Assembly (NCBI RefSeq): GCF_016653315.1
Contig: NZ_NHSH01000064.1
Location: 1-64,000 of the forward strand
DNA length: 64,000 nucleotides
Direction: 5' to 3'
Origin: Halochromatium roseum
GTDB lineage: Bacteria > Pseudomonadota > Gammaproteobacteria > Chromatiales > Chromatiaceae
Positions 44,438 to 53,559 of this stretch are shown one piece after another. Made by a program: the position numbers and the translations under genes. A model generated the notes under the pieces. That model ran no database searches. It had not been told where the DNA came from and was given only the letters and a program-made list of their open reading frames with translations. Every line of letters begins with the position of its first letter. The first letter of the stretch is position 1.

Positions 44438-44868
44438 GTCGCCTCCTTGCCGAGCTTGGCGTCCAACCGATCCGCCAGTCGCGAGACATCCTCTAGGAAT
44501 CCGGGGATCAGCGTCAGTGTCTCCCTGGCGAAGGCCTCGCCATAATCGTGGGCGGTATCGTTGCGATTGTCGCGGTACTGAAACCAGCGCTCGACCTCCT
44601 CCAAGGTCAGCAGGTCATGCACCGCAGCGAGGCGGAGAATGTCCTTGATGGGCGTGGATTCGAGCTTTCGGGCGCCGTGACCGAACGCCTTCAGGGCCTT
44701 CTTGAGCAGCTTGAAGGCGATTTCCTGCGTCAGTTCATAACCCTTGACGATGGCGTTGCGAAACACCTCCTGCTCGATGCTGTCGGGCTCGGCGCTTTGG
44801 TACAGCCGCAACGACTGCTGCAGGGTCTCGATGCAGCGGCGTAGATGATCGAGATTCAGATAACGCAT
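44434..44868 (-). CDS. HepT-like HEPN toxin (HI0074 family)
   Basis: 144 residues, helical HEPN fold of the nucleotidyltransferase-substrate-binding (HI0074) type. The RNase motif RX4HXY is intact: Arg102, His107, Tyr109 in RNDTAHDY. In MntA-HepT pairs the HEPN protein is an RNase toxin and the MNT protein AMPylates the motif tyrosine. Here the partner NTase is the N-terminus of HsdS, next gene, 4-bp overlap. hsdM lies 54 bp upstream on the same strand. Confidence 0.9.
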   Translation of the reverse strand: MRYLNLDHLRRCIETLQQSLRLYQSAEPDSIEQEVFRNAIVKGYELTQEIAFKLLKKALKAFGHGARKLESTPIKDILRLAAVHDLLTLEEVERWFQYRDNRNDTAHDYGEAFARETLTLIPGFLEDVSRLADRLDAKLGKEAT

Positions 44869-44922
44869 GGCATCTGCTCCCGGTCGGGTGCGCCTGACGG
44901 CGACCAGCGCGGGCCTGTTGAC

Positions 44923-46629
44923 TCAGCCATGACCCACCCCGTTCAGCCGCTCGCGCACCACGCCCATCAACCGCTCTCCTTCCACGAAGCAGGCCTCCAG
45001 CTCCGCTAACAGGCGCGGGTATTTCTCCTCAAAAGGCTCGCCGTCGTCCTCCTGCGCCTCGGCGCCGACATAGCGGCCGGGGGTGAGCACGAAGCCGTGC
45101 TTGGCGATGCCCTCGATGGTCTCGGCCTTGCAGAAGCCGGGGATGTCGCGGTATTCCCAGCTGCCGTGCCCGCCTTCAGCAACAGAGGCCTCGTCCCACC
45201 AATCGGGCGCCGGCTCGCCGCGCCACTGGCGGAAGGCGTAAACGATGCGGCCGATGTCGGAATCGGCGTTCGGGTCGCCCATGCCGTCGGCCAGCAGGGT
45301 CTCGCCGTCGTCGCCGCCGGTGAGCACGCGCAGGGTGCGGGTGCGCAGGGTACCGAGCTTGCGCGCATCGATGAACAGGGTTTCGCCGCTGCGGTCGCGG
45401 CCGCCATGGGGCAGGTTCTTGCCGGTCTTGTCGCGGGTCAGGAACCAGAGGCAGGCAGGGATGCCGGTGGTAAGGAAGAGCTGCGCTGGCAGCGCGACGA
45501 TGCAGTCCACCAGGTCGGCCTCGACGATGCGCTGGCGGATCGCGCCCTCGCCGCCGGCACCGCTGGAGAGCGAGCCATTGGCCATGACGAAGCCGGCCAC
45601 CCCGCCGCCTTTGCCCCCGTTTGAGATAGGCGGCGGCGAGAGATGGTGGACGAAGTGCTGAATCCAGGCGTAGTTGGCATTGCCGACCGGCGGCGTGCCA
45701 AAGCGCCAGCGCACATCCTCGGCCAGCAGCCTCCCCGACCAGTCCGAGATGTTGAACGGCGGATTGGCGAGGATGTAGTCGGCCTTGAGGTCCGGATGCA
45801 AGTTGCGCAGGAAGCTGTCGGCGGGCTGCGCGCCAAGGTTGGCCTCGATGCCGCGGATGGCGAGGTTCATGTGCGCCAGCCGCCAGGTGGTGGGGTTCGA
45901 CTCCTGGCCGAAGATCGAGATGTCAGTCTTCTGCCCGCCGTGGGCCTCGACGAAGCGCTCCGACTGCACGAACATACCGGCCGAGCCGCAGCAGGGGTCG
46001 TAGACGCGGCCCTCGTAGGGCTCGAGCATCTCGACCAGGAGCCGCACGATGCAGCGCGGGGTGAAGAACTCACCGCCGAGCTTGCCCTCGGCCTGGGCGA
46101 ACTTGCCGAGGAAGTATTCGTAGACGCGACCCAGCGTGTCACGGGCCTTGGCGCGGTCGCCCTTGAAGCCGATATCGGCGATCAGGTCGATCAGCCCCTT
46201 CATCTTCTCCGGTGCGATGCCGCGGCGTGCGTAGTCGCGCGGCAGCTTGCCCTTGAGGTTTGGGTTGTCGCGCTCGACGGCGAGGATGGCGTCGTCGATC
46301 AGCGTGGCGATGTCGGGCCGTGCGGCCTGGTTCTGCAGGTTCTGCCAGCGTGCCTCGGGCGGCACCCAGAAGACCCGCTCGGCGGTGTATTCGTCGCGGT
46401 TCTCCAGCAGGCCTTCGAGCTGCGGCCCGGTGATGCCGTCGGCTGTGAGTTCCGCCTCAAGCTCGTCGCGGCGGGCCTCGAAGGCGTCGGCGATGTACTT
46501 CAGGAACAGCAGTCCGAGCACGACGTGCTTGTATTCGGCGGCGTCGATCTGGCCGCGCAGCGTATCCGCCGCCTTCCAGAGGATCTCGGCGCGGGCCAGA
46601 TCGGTGTTGTTGGTCTCTGGGCTCGCCAT
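44923..46629 (-). CDS. hsdM: Type I restriction enzyme, M subunit
   Basis: 568 residues from ATG 46629, which has GGAG at a spacing of 6 nt; a longer in-frame start exists but is unsupported. N-terminal HsdM_N helical domain (about 8-150), then the N6-adenine methylase with motif [11 protein letters not shown] and motif IV NPPFN. With HsdS it methylates the target, with HsdR it forms the nuclease. First gene of the defence operon. Confidence 0.95.
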   Translation of the reverse strand: MASPETNNTDLARAEILWKAADTLRGQIDAAEYKHVVLGLLFLKYIADAFEARRDELEAELTADGITGPQLEGLLENRDEYTAERVFWVPPEARWQNLQNQAARPDIATLIDDAILAVERDNPNLKGKLPRDYARRGIAPEKMKGLIDLIADIGFKGDRAKARDTLGRVYEYFLGKFAQAEGKLGGEFFTPRCIVRLLVEMLEPYEGRVYDPCCGSAGMFVQSERFVEAHGGQKTDISIFGQESNPTTWRLAHMNLAIRGIEANLGAQPADSFLRNLHPDLKADYILANPPFNISDWSGRLLAEDVRWRFGTPPVGNANYAWIQHFVHHLSPPPISNGGKGGGVAGFVMANGSLSSGAGGEGAIRQRIVEADLVDCIVALPAQLFLTTGIPACLWFLTRDKTGKNLPHGGRDRSGETLFIDARKLGTLRTRTLRVLTGGDDGETLLADGMGDPNADSDIGRIVYAFRQWRGEPAPDWWDEASVAEGGHGSWEYRDIPGFCKAETIEGIAKHGFVLTPGRYVGAEAQEDDGEPFEEKYPRLLAELEACFVEGERLMGVVRERLNGVGHG

Positions 46630-47013
46630 CAGGGCTCCATCTCGAACTCGGCGCGATGCAGTCCAGGCTGGCCAATGATCACCGGTCAAGTCCTGTCCGC
46701 TCGCTAAACCATCATATTAACGCGTCGCCGCAGGTTCCCCCAAGATGTCCCGGCTCCTCGCACTCGGGCGCGGTGCAATTGATGCAGGCATAGCTGCTGC
46801 GCGGGTGCAGCTAATCCCGTTCCAGAAGCGGATGTTGCAATCGGCATGGGCTTGGGTACCAAGACAACCAAGATGCTCCAGTAGGCAGCCCAGGTCTGAC
46901 GGCAACCACCGCGCCGGGCCTGCTTGCCGTCGCGCTACCGCAGTTGCAGAGCAGCTAGGCTGCGCTAGCACAGGCACCGGATATCCTGCGCCTCTGCGAG
47001 GCCGGCGCCTCTG
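46630..47013. other. Intergenic stretch between the RimK-like gene and hsdM
   Basis: 384 bp with no supported gene. It should contain the hsd operon promoter; AT-rich CATCATATTAA (about 46707) is the only promoter-like composition. Short frames here have no coding look. Confidence 0.5.
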
Positions 47014-48495
47014 CTACGGGCGCTGGCCGCGTCGCCGATCAAGACGGGCGACAAACTCGCCAATCAGCCTTGTATAGAGCTGATCGCCAAGCACCTTGTC
47101 CTCGACATCGGCATCCAGACTCGGGTTGTCGTTGACCTCGATCACCACCGGCCCCGTTGGCGTCTCCTTGAGATCGACACCATAGAGCCCATCGCCAATC
47201 AGGTCGGCGGCCTTGAGCGCGGTCTTCAGCACCGCCGCCGGCACCACTTCTAGCGCCAAGGTCTCGTAGCCACCCTGCTCGTGGCGACCGTCTTGCTCAT
47301 GCTTGACGATCTGCCAGTGCCCGCGGCTCATCAGATACTTGCAGGCATAGAACGGCTGGCGGCCGAGCACACCGATGCGCCAATCGAAGGGTGTGTAGAG
47401 ATATTCCTGCGCCAAGATCAGGTCCGATTGCTTGAACAGCTTGGTCGCGATGCGGGTCAGCTCGGCGCGCGTCTCGGCACGGAAGACACCCCGCGAGAAC
47501 GAGCCTTCGGGGATCTTCAGCACCACCGGATAGCCGATCTGCTGCTCGGCCTCGAGCAGCGTTTCACGGCGCAGCACCAGGGTCTTGGGTCGCGGTATCC
47601 GATGCGCCGCGAGCAGCTCGGCAAGATAGACCTTGTTGGTGCAGCGCAGGATCGAGTCCGGATCATCGATCACCACCATCCCTTCCCGATCGGCCTTCTT
47701 AGCGAAGCGGAAGGTGTGATGACCAATGCGCGTGGTCTCGCGAATGAAGAGCGCGTCGTACTCGGCGAGTCGGCTGTAATCCTTACGCTGGATCAGCTCG
47801 ACATTGACCCCGAGCGCCTTGCCAGCCTTGATCAGCAACTGCAGCGCCTTGCCGTCCGATGGCGGCAGATCTTCGTTTGGATCATGCAGTACCGCGAGAT
47901 CGTAGCGATAGGATAGTCGCGCGCGCGGCTGCCGCCAGCGCCGCGACAGATAGCCTTCCAGCGCGGTAAACAACGCCGCCTCGCCCTCGGCCGGCACCGC
48001 CGCCAGTGGCAGGGCCTTGATGGCACCGATCCGCCAGGTGCCGTTGCGCTTGAACTCGACGCGCAGGATCGGACAACGAAACACCTCGAAGATCTCGCGC
48101 GCCAGCGGCTGCAATTCTTTGACGTCGCATTGACCGAAACAGAGGGTCAGCTCGTAAGCGGTTGGCGCCAGCGCCGAGGTCTTACGCCGGCCGAGCAGAC
48201 GCTGCACCAGGCCATCGAGCTCTTCGGTCGAGAGGCTATAGAGCGAACGGCTGGACAGCTCCTGGATGGTGCGCACATCCGGGATCACCTTCTGCCCGCG
48301 CGCTTCGGCCAGCAGCGAGCAGTAATAGCCCACCGAGAGGTAGCGATAGCTGCGGCAGAGGTTGATCACTCGCAGGCCGCGCTTGGCGGCGAGCTCGCCA
48401 CCGCTCAGGTATTCGCGCGCGCTCACCACGGGCAAGCGGGGAAAACCGGCCTTCCAATCGTCCGGTTGCTCGACCAGCAACAGATGCTCAGCCAT
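47014..48495 (-). CDS. RimK-like ATP-grasp ligase with RLAN domain
   Basis: 493 residues. N-terminal RLAN-type region (about 1-220), then an ATP-grasp ligase (about 270-480) with LKIPEGSFSRGVF, the KXX ATP lysines and the metal site DLKETPTGPVVIEVNDNPSLDADVED. ATP-grasp ligases of this class add amino acids to peptides or proteins; the substrate is unknown. The start overlaps the GNAT-C39 gene by 8 bp. Last gene of a three-gene operon. Confidence 0.88.
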   Translation of the reverse strand: MAEHLLLVEQPDDWKAGFPRLPVVSAREYLSGGELAAKRGLRVINLCRSYRYLSVGYYCSLLAEARGQKVIPDVRTIQELSSRSLYSLSTEELDGLVQRLLGRRKTSALAPTAYELTLCFGQCDVKELQPLAREIFEVFRCPILRVEFKRNGTWRIGAIKALPLAAVPAEGEAALFTALEGYLSRRWRQPRARLSYRYDLAVLHDPNEDLPPSDGKALQLLIKAGKALGVNVELIQRKDYSRLAEYDALFIRETTRIGHHTFRFAKKADREGMVVIDDPDSILRCTNKVYLAELLAAHRIPRPKTLVLRRETLLEAEQQIGYPVVLKIPEGSFSRGVFRAETRAELTRIATKLFKQSDLILAQEYLYTPFDWRIGVLGRQPFYACKYLMSRGHWQIVKHEQDGRHEQGGYETLALEVVPAAVLKTALKAADLIGDGLYGVDLKETPTGPVVIEVNDNPSLDADVEDKVLGDQLYTRLIGEFVARLDRRRGQRP

Positions 48496-49690
48496 GGGCG
48501 ATGTTGTCCTGTGCCGAGATCTGGGCTTCCTGCTCGCCCACCGAGCCATGAGCTCGCAGCCCGCCTAGAGCCGGATCATTCGCTTGTGGCTGATCCTGCG
48601 ATGCTGAGATCAACACCACCGCTTGCAGCCCAACGCGACCATAACGGGCCATGCGGCTGAAGTCCTCGCGGCGAATGGGCATATCGATCGAGTCCAGTGT
48701 CGTCTCTCCGTTGTCCAGATCAACATAGGGGTCGTGGCAATAGACGAAATGGGCATCGAACCCCGTCACCACGACCCAGTGCGGGAATTTCTCGCGATAG
48801 ATGCGGTACGAGCTGATCAGCACCAGCGGCACCGCGCCACGATCCCAGCGCCCCTGTAGGTCTTCCATGCCGAGCGTGCCCTGCTGCACGGGGATACCCC
48901 GGCGCTCGCTCTCAGCGCACATATCCTCATGCACCAAACGCATCACCTCTTTCTTCTCCGGGCTGCGCACCGAATCGATCAATGGCACGCCAGGGTCATT
49001 GACGAAGACCTCAACCGAAAACCCGCGCCGCTGCGCCGCCAGCGCCAAGCCGAGCGGCCCGCAGCCACCATGCCCGGAGGTCATGAAGATGGTGGTCGAC
49101 TCGCGCCAGATGCGCAGCTCCAGGGTGCGCGTTAGCTCGATCTCTGGTCGCAGCGCCTGCATCGCCATCATCAGCGACGAGGGCCCGCAGGTGAAGTCGA
49201 GGGTCTGCGCATAGAACGGCACGCGCTTGAGCACTGGCTTGCGTTCCGGCGAGAGCCGCTTCTCGTAGCGCAGCGCCTCCTCGTGGTCGGCATAGTAGTC
49301 CGAAAGCACCCCGAAGCGACGATAGCCAGCGGCTTCGAACAGCGCCTGCGAGGCCCTGTTATCACGTCGGATCTCGAGCCGCATGAAGGCGCGCTCCTCA
49401 GCCCAGGCGGCCTGCTCGGCAGCGCCCACCAGCGCTCGGCCCACACCCTGGCCGCGCGCCTGCTCGGCAACGGCGATCGAGTACAGCCGCGCCACCGAGG
49501 TCGCACGGCTGAACAACACGAGCACATAGCCGAGCAGACGCTGGTCATCCTCAGCGACCAGCGTTTGTGCATGAGCCCGCGTGAGCATGTAGCGAAACTG
49601 CCTGCGGCTGAGCCGATCACTAGCGAAGCTCGCCCGCTCCAACTCGAGCAATGCGTCGATATCCGCTACCGCGGCCGATCGCATGCGCAT
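48488..49690 (-). CDS. GNAT acetyltransferase fused to C39-like peptidase
   Basis: 400 residues. A RimI-like GNAT domain (about 1-155, ARGQGVGRALVGAAEQ, NRASQALFEAAGYRRFG) is followed by a papain-fold C39-like peptidase (about 160-370) with catalytic Cys168 in LDFTCGPSSLMMAMQ and His in PHWVVVTGFDAHFVYCHDPYVD. The domain pair plus RimK-like neighbour is known as a co-occurring set, function unresolved. It follows the DUF2490 gene by 3 bp and overlaps the ligase by 8 bp. Confidence 0.88.
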   Translation of the reverse strand: MRMRSAAVADIDALLELERASFASDRLSRRQFRYMLTRAHAQTLVAEDDQRLLGYVLVLFSRATSVARLYSIAVAEQARGQGVGRALVGAAEQAAWAEERAFMRLEIRRDNRASQALFEAAGYRRFGVLSDYYADHEEALRYEKRLSPERKPVLKRVPFYAQTLDFTCGPSSLMMAMQALRPEIELTRTLELRIWRESTTIFMTSGHGGCGPLGLALAAQRRGFSVEVFVNDPGVPLIDSVRSPEKKEVMRLVHEDMCAESERRGIPVQQGTLGMEDLQGRWDRGAVPLVLISSYRIYREKFPHWVVVTGFDAHFVYCHDPYVDLDNGETTLDSIDMPIRREDFSRMARYGRVGLQAVVLISASQDQPQANDPALGGLRAHGSVGEQEAQISAQDNIAHG

Positions 49691-49693
49691 CGC

Positions 49694-50347
49694 TTAAAAG
49701 AAGACATTGATGCCGGTGACCAAGATATTGCGGTTGGACCAGTCGTCGCCCGAGCGGAACCGGTTCCAACGATAACCCAGCTTGAGCTTGACGCCTTTCG
49801 CCGGACGCCAGGCGAGCCCTCCGCCGAGCCAATTGGCCTCGATCCACTCGTTTCGCGTGCTGTAGAAGAGCTCCTCTTCCAGATAGGGCGTCAGCCGCAG
49901 CGGCGTCAGCTCCCAAGGTGCCTCCAGGGTGATCTCGTTGCGCAGCCGTACATCGTCGCTGCGCCAATCGAAGCGTCGCAGCTCGATTCGGGCGCGATTG
50001 GTCAGGCGAAAACCACCGAGGCGCTCGGCGAAATAGCCCTCCAGATAGCCCCGATTCTCGGGCTGCCAGTCGTCAGTGAAGCGAAACCAGGCACGCCGAT
50101 AACCGAGCCGCAGGCTGAAGCTCGGGGTCAGCTGATAGCCGATCCCGAGCCCCGTATAGGCGAGGAAGTTGTCCTCAAAATTGTTCCGCGAGGCTAGGTT
50201 TGAGCGCGAGATAAGGAACCAGTCATCGCTCAGCGAGGCCTTCAAGAGCAGGTTGTAGCTGGCACCGGCATCCTGCTCAGCCATCAGCGGCGGCGCCACC
50301 GGGAGCAGCGCCGAGCTTGTAACGACTGCGGCCAACAATCGTCGCAT
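49694..50347 (-). CDS. DUF2490-family outer-membrane beta-barrel protein
   Basis: 217 residues. A signal peptide (MRRLLAAVVTSSALLP..., cleavage near LMAEQ, about 23) and then alternating amphipathic strands with many aromatic residues (YQLTPSFSLRLGYRRAWF, YRWNRFRSG), ending NILVTGINVFF with a C-terminal Phe typical of outer-membrane barrels. The start is set at the signal peptide; a longer frame adds an unlikely 45 residues. First gene of the GNAT-C39/RimK operon, which hints at a cell-surface link. Confidence 0.75.
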   Translation of the reverse strand: MRRLLAAVVTSSALLPVAPPLMAEQDAGASYNLLLKASLSDDWFLISRSNLASRNNFEDNFLAYTGLGIGYQLTPSFSLRLGYRRAWFRFTDDWQPENRGYLEGYFAERLGGFRLTNRARIELRRFDWRSDDVRLRNEITLEAPWELTPLRLTPYLEEELFYSTRNEWIEANWLGGGLAWRPAKGVKLKLGYRWNRFRSGDDWSNRNILVTGINVFF

Positions 50348-50696
50348 CCCAATGATGTCGAGTTGTCGGATAAAGGGTCGGGGCCGTAGCGTCGGATTGG
50401 GTTCAAGCATTCGCAACTGGACTGAGCCAAGAGGGTTCGTGAGGATTGACAAGTCGAGTCTATACCCGAGCCAGCTCAGCATCTAGCCAGGCAACGGGTG
50501 CGTCCTCCGCATCATGTCAATCAGAGGGGCCATGTCGCGTAGACGACACGAGAAAAGAGATCTCGCGAGCCTCTTCTTGCCACGTCACAACATCACGCGA
50601 CACCATGTCGAGGCTACACCCCAGGCAACCTCAGCCAAAACCCTGCTGACCGTGAGAGAATAGGCATCACTGACTCGCTGACCGGAAGGATCACCC
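50348..50696. other. Divergent promoter region
   Basis: 349 bp between the DUF2490 operon and the dioxygenase gene. No gene supported. TTGACA at about 50447 is present but without a -10 box at proper spacing on the plus strand. Confidence 0.5.
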
Positions 50697-51572
50697 ATGC
50701 CCCCATCGCCATTCGATCTCGCTGCCGAGCGCGCCTATCAGCGCTGGCGCGAGCGCAAGCTCGCCGAAGCACCCACTCGGCTTGAGGATCTCGTGGTCGA
50801 GATCAACGACCCGCGCCAGCTCAAGCCAGCTGAGCAGTCAGCCATCCTCGAGCGCTGCCAGCGCGCCAACATGGCCATCTACATCGGCAAGACCGGCGAT
50901 GATCCCGACAAGGCGATCCCCACCCAACTTGGTGCAGCGTTCGGGCTGCAGCGGCTCGACCACAACCGCGGCGCCGATGAGGACGCCATCACCTCACTGA
51001 CGGTACAAACCGACGCCCGGCATCGCGACTATATCCCCTATTCCAACCGCCCCATCGCCTGGCACACCGACGGCTACTACAACGCGCCCGAGCAGCGCAT
51101 CGACAGCCTGCTGCTGCACTGCGTCCACCCCGCCGAGCAGGGCGGCACCAACGATCTGCTCGATCACGAGATCGTCTACATCCTGGTGCGCGATCAATCA
51201 CCCGAGTACATCCGCGCCCTGATGCACCCCGACTGCATGACCATCCCAGCGAGCTATGTCGACGGCGAGCAGGTGCGCCCGGATCGAACCGGGCCGGTGT
51301 TCTCGATCCGCCCTGACGGCCAGTTGCACATGCGCTACACCCATCGAGCGCGCAATATCAGCTGGCGCGACGACCCGCTGACGCAAGAGGCCGTGGCCTA
51401 CCTGAAAGCCACACTCGAGCGCGACACGGACTGGCATTTGCAAGGCCGTCTGGAATCCGGCTGGGGACTGATCAGCAACAATGTGCTGCATACCCGCACC
51501 GGCTTCAGCGATGGGGACACACCAAGACTGCTCTATCGGGCGCGCTACTACGATCGCATTCAAGGCACCTGA
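50697..51572 (+). CDS. TauD/TfdA-family Fe(II)/2-oxoglutarate dioxygenase
   Basis: 291 residues. Iron-binding HxD in AWHTDGYY (His123, Asp125), distal His265 in NNVLHTRTGF, and Arg281 in LLYRARYYDRI for 2-oxoglutarate. Substrate unknown. GGAAGG lies 8-13 nt before the ATG. Monocistronic, followed by the convergent Rpn-type gene. Confidence 0.85.
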   Translation: MPPSPFDLAAERAYQRWRERKLAEAPTRLEDLVVEINDPRQLKPAEQSAILERCQRANMAIYIGKTGDDPDKAIPTQLGAAFGLQRLDHNRGADEDAITSLTVQTDARHRDYIPYSNRPIAWHTDGYYNAPEQRIDSLLLHCVHPAEQGGTNDLLDHEIVYILVRDQSPEYIRALMHPDCMTIPASYVDGEQVRPDRTGPVFSIRPDGQLHMRYTHRARNISWRDDPLTQEAVAYLKATLERDTDWHLQGRLESGWGLISNNVLHTRTGFSDGDTPRLLYRARYYDRIQGT

Positions 51573-51629
51573 GCCTGGTGTAATCCATTTGACGCATCTG
51601 CATCACTTTTCCGGCGTCAAGATGGCTCT

Positions 51630-52622
51630 TTAATGATCCTTGCGCTGCTTAGCTAGCCAGGCTTCGATGAAGGCTGGATCAAGCCCCTTGAGTCGCTCCT
51701 CGGGATCGAGCCCCTTGAGTCGCTCTTCGGGATCAAGCCCCTTGAGTCGCTCTTCGGGATCAAGCCCCTTGAGTCGCTCCTCGGGATCGAGCCCCTTGAG
51801 TCGATCCTCGGGATCGAGCCCCTTGAGCCGATCCTCGGGATCAAGCTGATCAAGATAGTGCTTGACGAGCCACTCACGGGCTTCGCGTTTCATATCTTCT
51901 GTGGTGTGCGCCATGTTGCCCTCTCCGAACCTATAGTGCGCGAGTAGATTATGCAGGTGAACACCGATCTCGCTGCGCGGGCAGTACTGTTCAAGCGCCG
52001 CGCGTCGGTGCCGCTCATCACTGGAGAATAGCCCCCAAGGGGCATTATGCGGCAGCCGGCGGAGCTGGTTGATGACGACGAGGCGTACTTCACGCATGCC
52101 GGCCTGGAGCCGATAGATGCCCGGTGTTTGACTCCTTTGACAACTCCCAGCGGGCAGTTGTTTGATCAGCTTGCGTGGAAAGTGGGTCGCGATGGCGTAG
52201 CTGCGAAAGTCTGCCGCCGGTAGCAGCGGGTAAGCTCTGCGCGGCTCGACGACGGGCGTGCCAGGGTCTTGATCAGCGGCCGGCAACGGGCGCAGCGCGC
52301 GGATGGAGGCGAGCTTGCGGTAGGTGACGTAGTGGCTGTTGAGCTCTTCGAGCGCCCAGGCGTCGAAGACGGCGCCGCTGGCCTTGAAGCTGAGCAGATT
52401 ATGCGCGACGAGCTCTTCCAGTCCGTCGGGGCGCTGTTCCGGGGAGCGAACGCGCTGAATGTCTTGCGGCGCTGGGCGCTGCTCGATGATGAGCACGTCG
52501 AGCCTCTGGCTGCGCAGGGCCAGTTCCTCTTCGGTGCTGACGTTGTAGGGTAGCCCGTTAAGGGCATCAGCGAGGGCTTGGCCAAGCAGTGCGCGCCAGG
52601 GGATGCGTTGATCGCGACTCAT
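51630..52622 (-). CDS. Rpn-like (PD-(D/E)XK-type) protein with C-terminal 9-residue repeats
   Basis: 330 residues. The first 230 residues resemble Rpn/YhgA-like recombination-promoting nuclease-associated proteins (RLDVLIIEQRP..., EELVAHNLLSFKA, ALEELNSHYVTYRKLASI). The C-terminus carries six RLKGLDPE[ED] units encoded by 27-bp repeats, the extension seen in many such proteins of gammaproteobacteria. A second, 195-bp copy of its 5' end and upstream DNA lies at 54923-55118. Start at 52622. Confidence 0.75.
   Translation of the reverse strand: MSRDQRIPWRALLGQALADALNGLPYNVSTEEELALRSQRLDVLIIEQRPAPQDIQRVRSPEQRPDGLEELVAHNLLSFKASGAVFDAWALEELNSHYVTYRKLASIRALRPLPAADQDPGTPVVEPRRAYPLLPAADFRSYAIATHFPRKLIKQLPAGSCQRSQTPGIYRLQAGMREVRLVVINQLRRLPHNAPWGLFSSDERHRRAALEQYCPRSEIGVHLHNLLAHYRFGEGNMAHTTEDMKREAREWLVKHYLDQLDPEDRLKGLDPEDRLKGLDPEERLKGLDPEERLKGLDPEERLKGLDPEERLKGLDPAFIEAWLAKQRKDH
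51676..51837. repeat. Six 27-bp tandem repeats in the Rpn-like gene
   Basis: Six head-to-tail 27-bp units (GGATCAAGCCCCTTGAGTCG... type) encode the RLKGLDPEE repeats on the minus strand. Copies differ by one to three bases; two central ones are identical, which suggests recent copy-number change. Confidence 0.95.
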
Positions 52623-52800
52623 CGCGGTAGTTTAGCCGATTGGCAGGCAGTGTATCGAGAACGGGCGACGGCCTTCACTGGCGATCAGGCAAGCTTAGGG
52701 GACATAGGGCTGTTGACCCAGATCCCTTTCCCCAACCCCAGCAGCAGCCCTCGTCATTGCGTTCGATGCAGCGAGGCTCCCGTAAGTCGTTGTCGACATG

Positions 52801-52813
52801 ACGGGTTTCCCGT
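52801..52813. promoter_or_regulatory. Small dyad upstream of the HigB-like gene
   Basis: ACGGG-TTT-CCCGT, perfect 5-bp arms, 13 nt before the toxin start. Position fits an autoregulatory operator of the toxin-antitoxin operon. Confidence 0.45.
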
Positions 52814-52825
52814 ATCGTTAGACAC

Positions 52826-53125
52826 ATGCTCACCGTGATCGAAACACCCACGTTTCAGAGACTTGCTGACAATATCTGGTCAGAGGATGAGCGATTGGAG
52901 TTTGTCACGTGGCTGTCACAACATCCGCTTGCCGGTGATGTCATTCCCGGCGCAGAGGGTGCACGCAAGGTGCGCTGGACTTGCTCCGGCCAAGGCAAGC
53001 GTGGCGGCGTTCGGGTCATCTACTTTAACCTGTCGTCAGAAGGCGTGCTGACGCTCATCACGCTCTATCGCAAATCAGATCAGGACAACATCACGACTGA
53101 CGCTGTCAAGAGGGCGATTGAATGA
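52826..53125 (+). CDS. HigB/RelE-superfamily toxin
   Basis: 99 residues. Pattern of the RelE/HigB group whose members carry GARKVRW...GKRGGVRVIYF...LTLYRKSD. Expected action is ribosome-dependent mRNA cleavage. Toxin-first order and ATGA overlap with the XRE antitoxin are typical of HigBA. All characteristic segments are intact, so it is likely functional. Confidence 0.85.
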   Translation: MLTVIETPTFQRLADNIWSEDERLEFVTWLSQHPLAGDVIPGAEGARKVRWTCSGQGKRGGVRVIYFNLSSEGVLTLITLYRKSDQDNITTDAVKRAIE

Positions 53126-53430
53126 ACATTGACAGGATCGCCAACGCCATCGAGGCCGATGCCGGCGAAGAGATCCCGGGGCTGCGCGAGGGCTTGGCGG
53201 AGATGCAAGCCGAGCAGGTCGGGCGTCGCACGACAGCCGAGCAACTCCTGGTCCGCTCTGCACGCATCAAGCTTGGCTTATCGCAACAGGCGTTTGCCGA
53301 GCTGATCCGCACCCCTGTGGCGACCATCCGCGACTGGGAGCAAGGTCGCGACATCCCGCCAGGTGCCGCACTGCGCCTCATGGAGATCGCGCTGACACAC
53401 CCTGATGTGATGCGCGACGAAGCGGCATGA
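53122..53430 (+). CDS. HigA-like antitoxin (XRE HTH)
   Basis: 102 residues. C-terminal XRE helix-turn-helix (LGLSQQAFAELIRTPVATIRDWEQGRDIPPGAALRL, about 50-84) after a helical N-terminal region. Overlaps the toxin by ATGA. Should neutralise the toxin and bind the operon promoter. Confidence 0.85.
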   Translation: MNIDRIANAIEADAGEEIPGLREGLAEMQAEQVGRRTTAEQLLVRSARIKLGLSQQAFAELIRTPVATIRDWEQGRDIPPGAALRLMEIALTHPDVMRDEAA

Positions 53431-53559
53431 GCGCTTAGCCTGTCTTGATGCCCAATTCGCTGGCTGCGCAGGATGACTGCTGACCCGCGCTGCGTTCTGA
53501 CAAGACTCGGGGTGCCCTCGTCGTGGTCGTTGTCATCAGCCATCTTCGTCGAGCCGTCT

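Noticed and set aside
46717-46977. Short minus-strand frame between hsdM and the RimK-like gene
   Set aside because: No motif, no ribosome-binding site, Ala/Arg-rich shadow composition.
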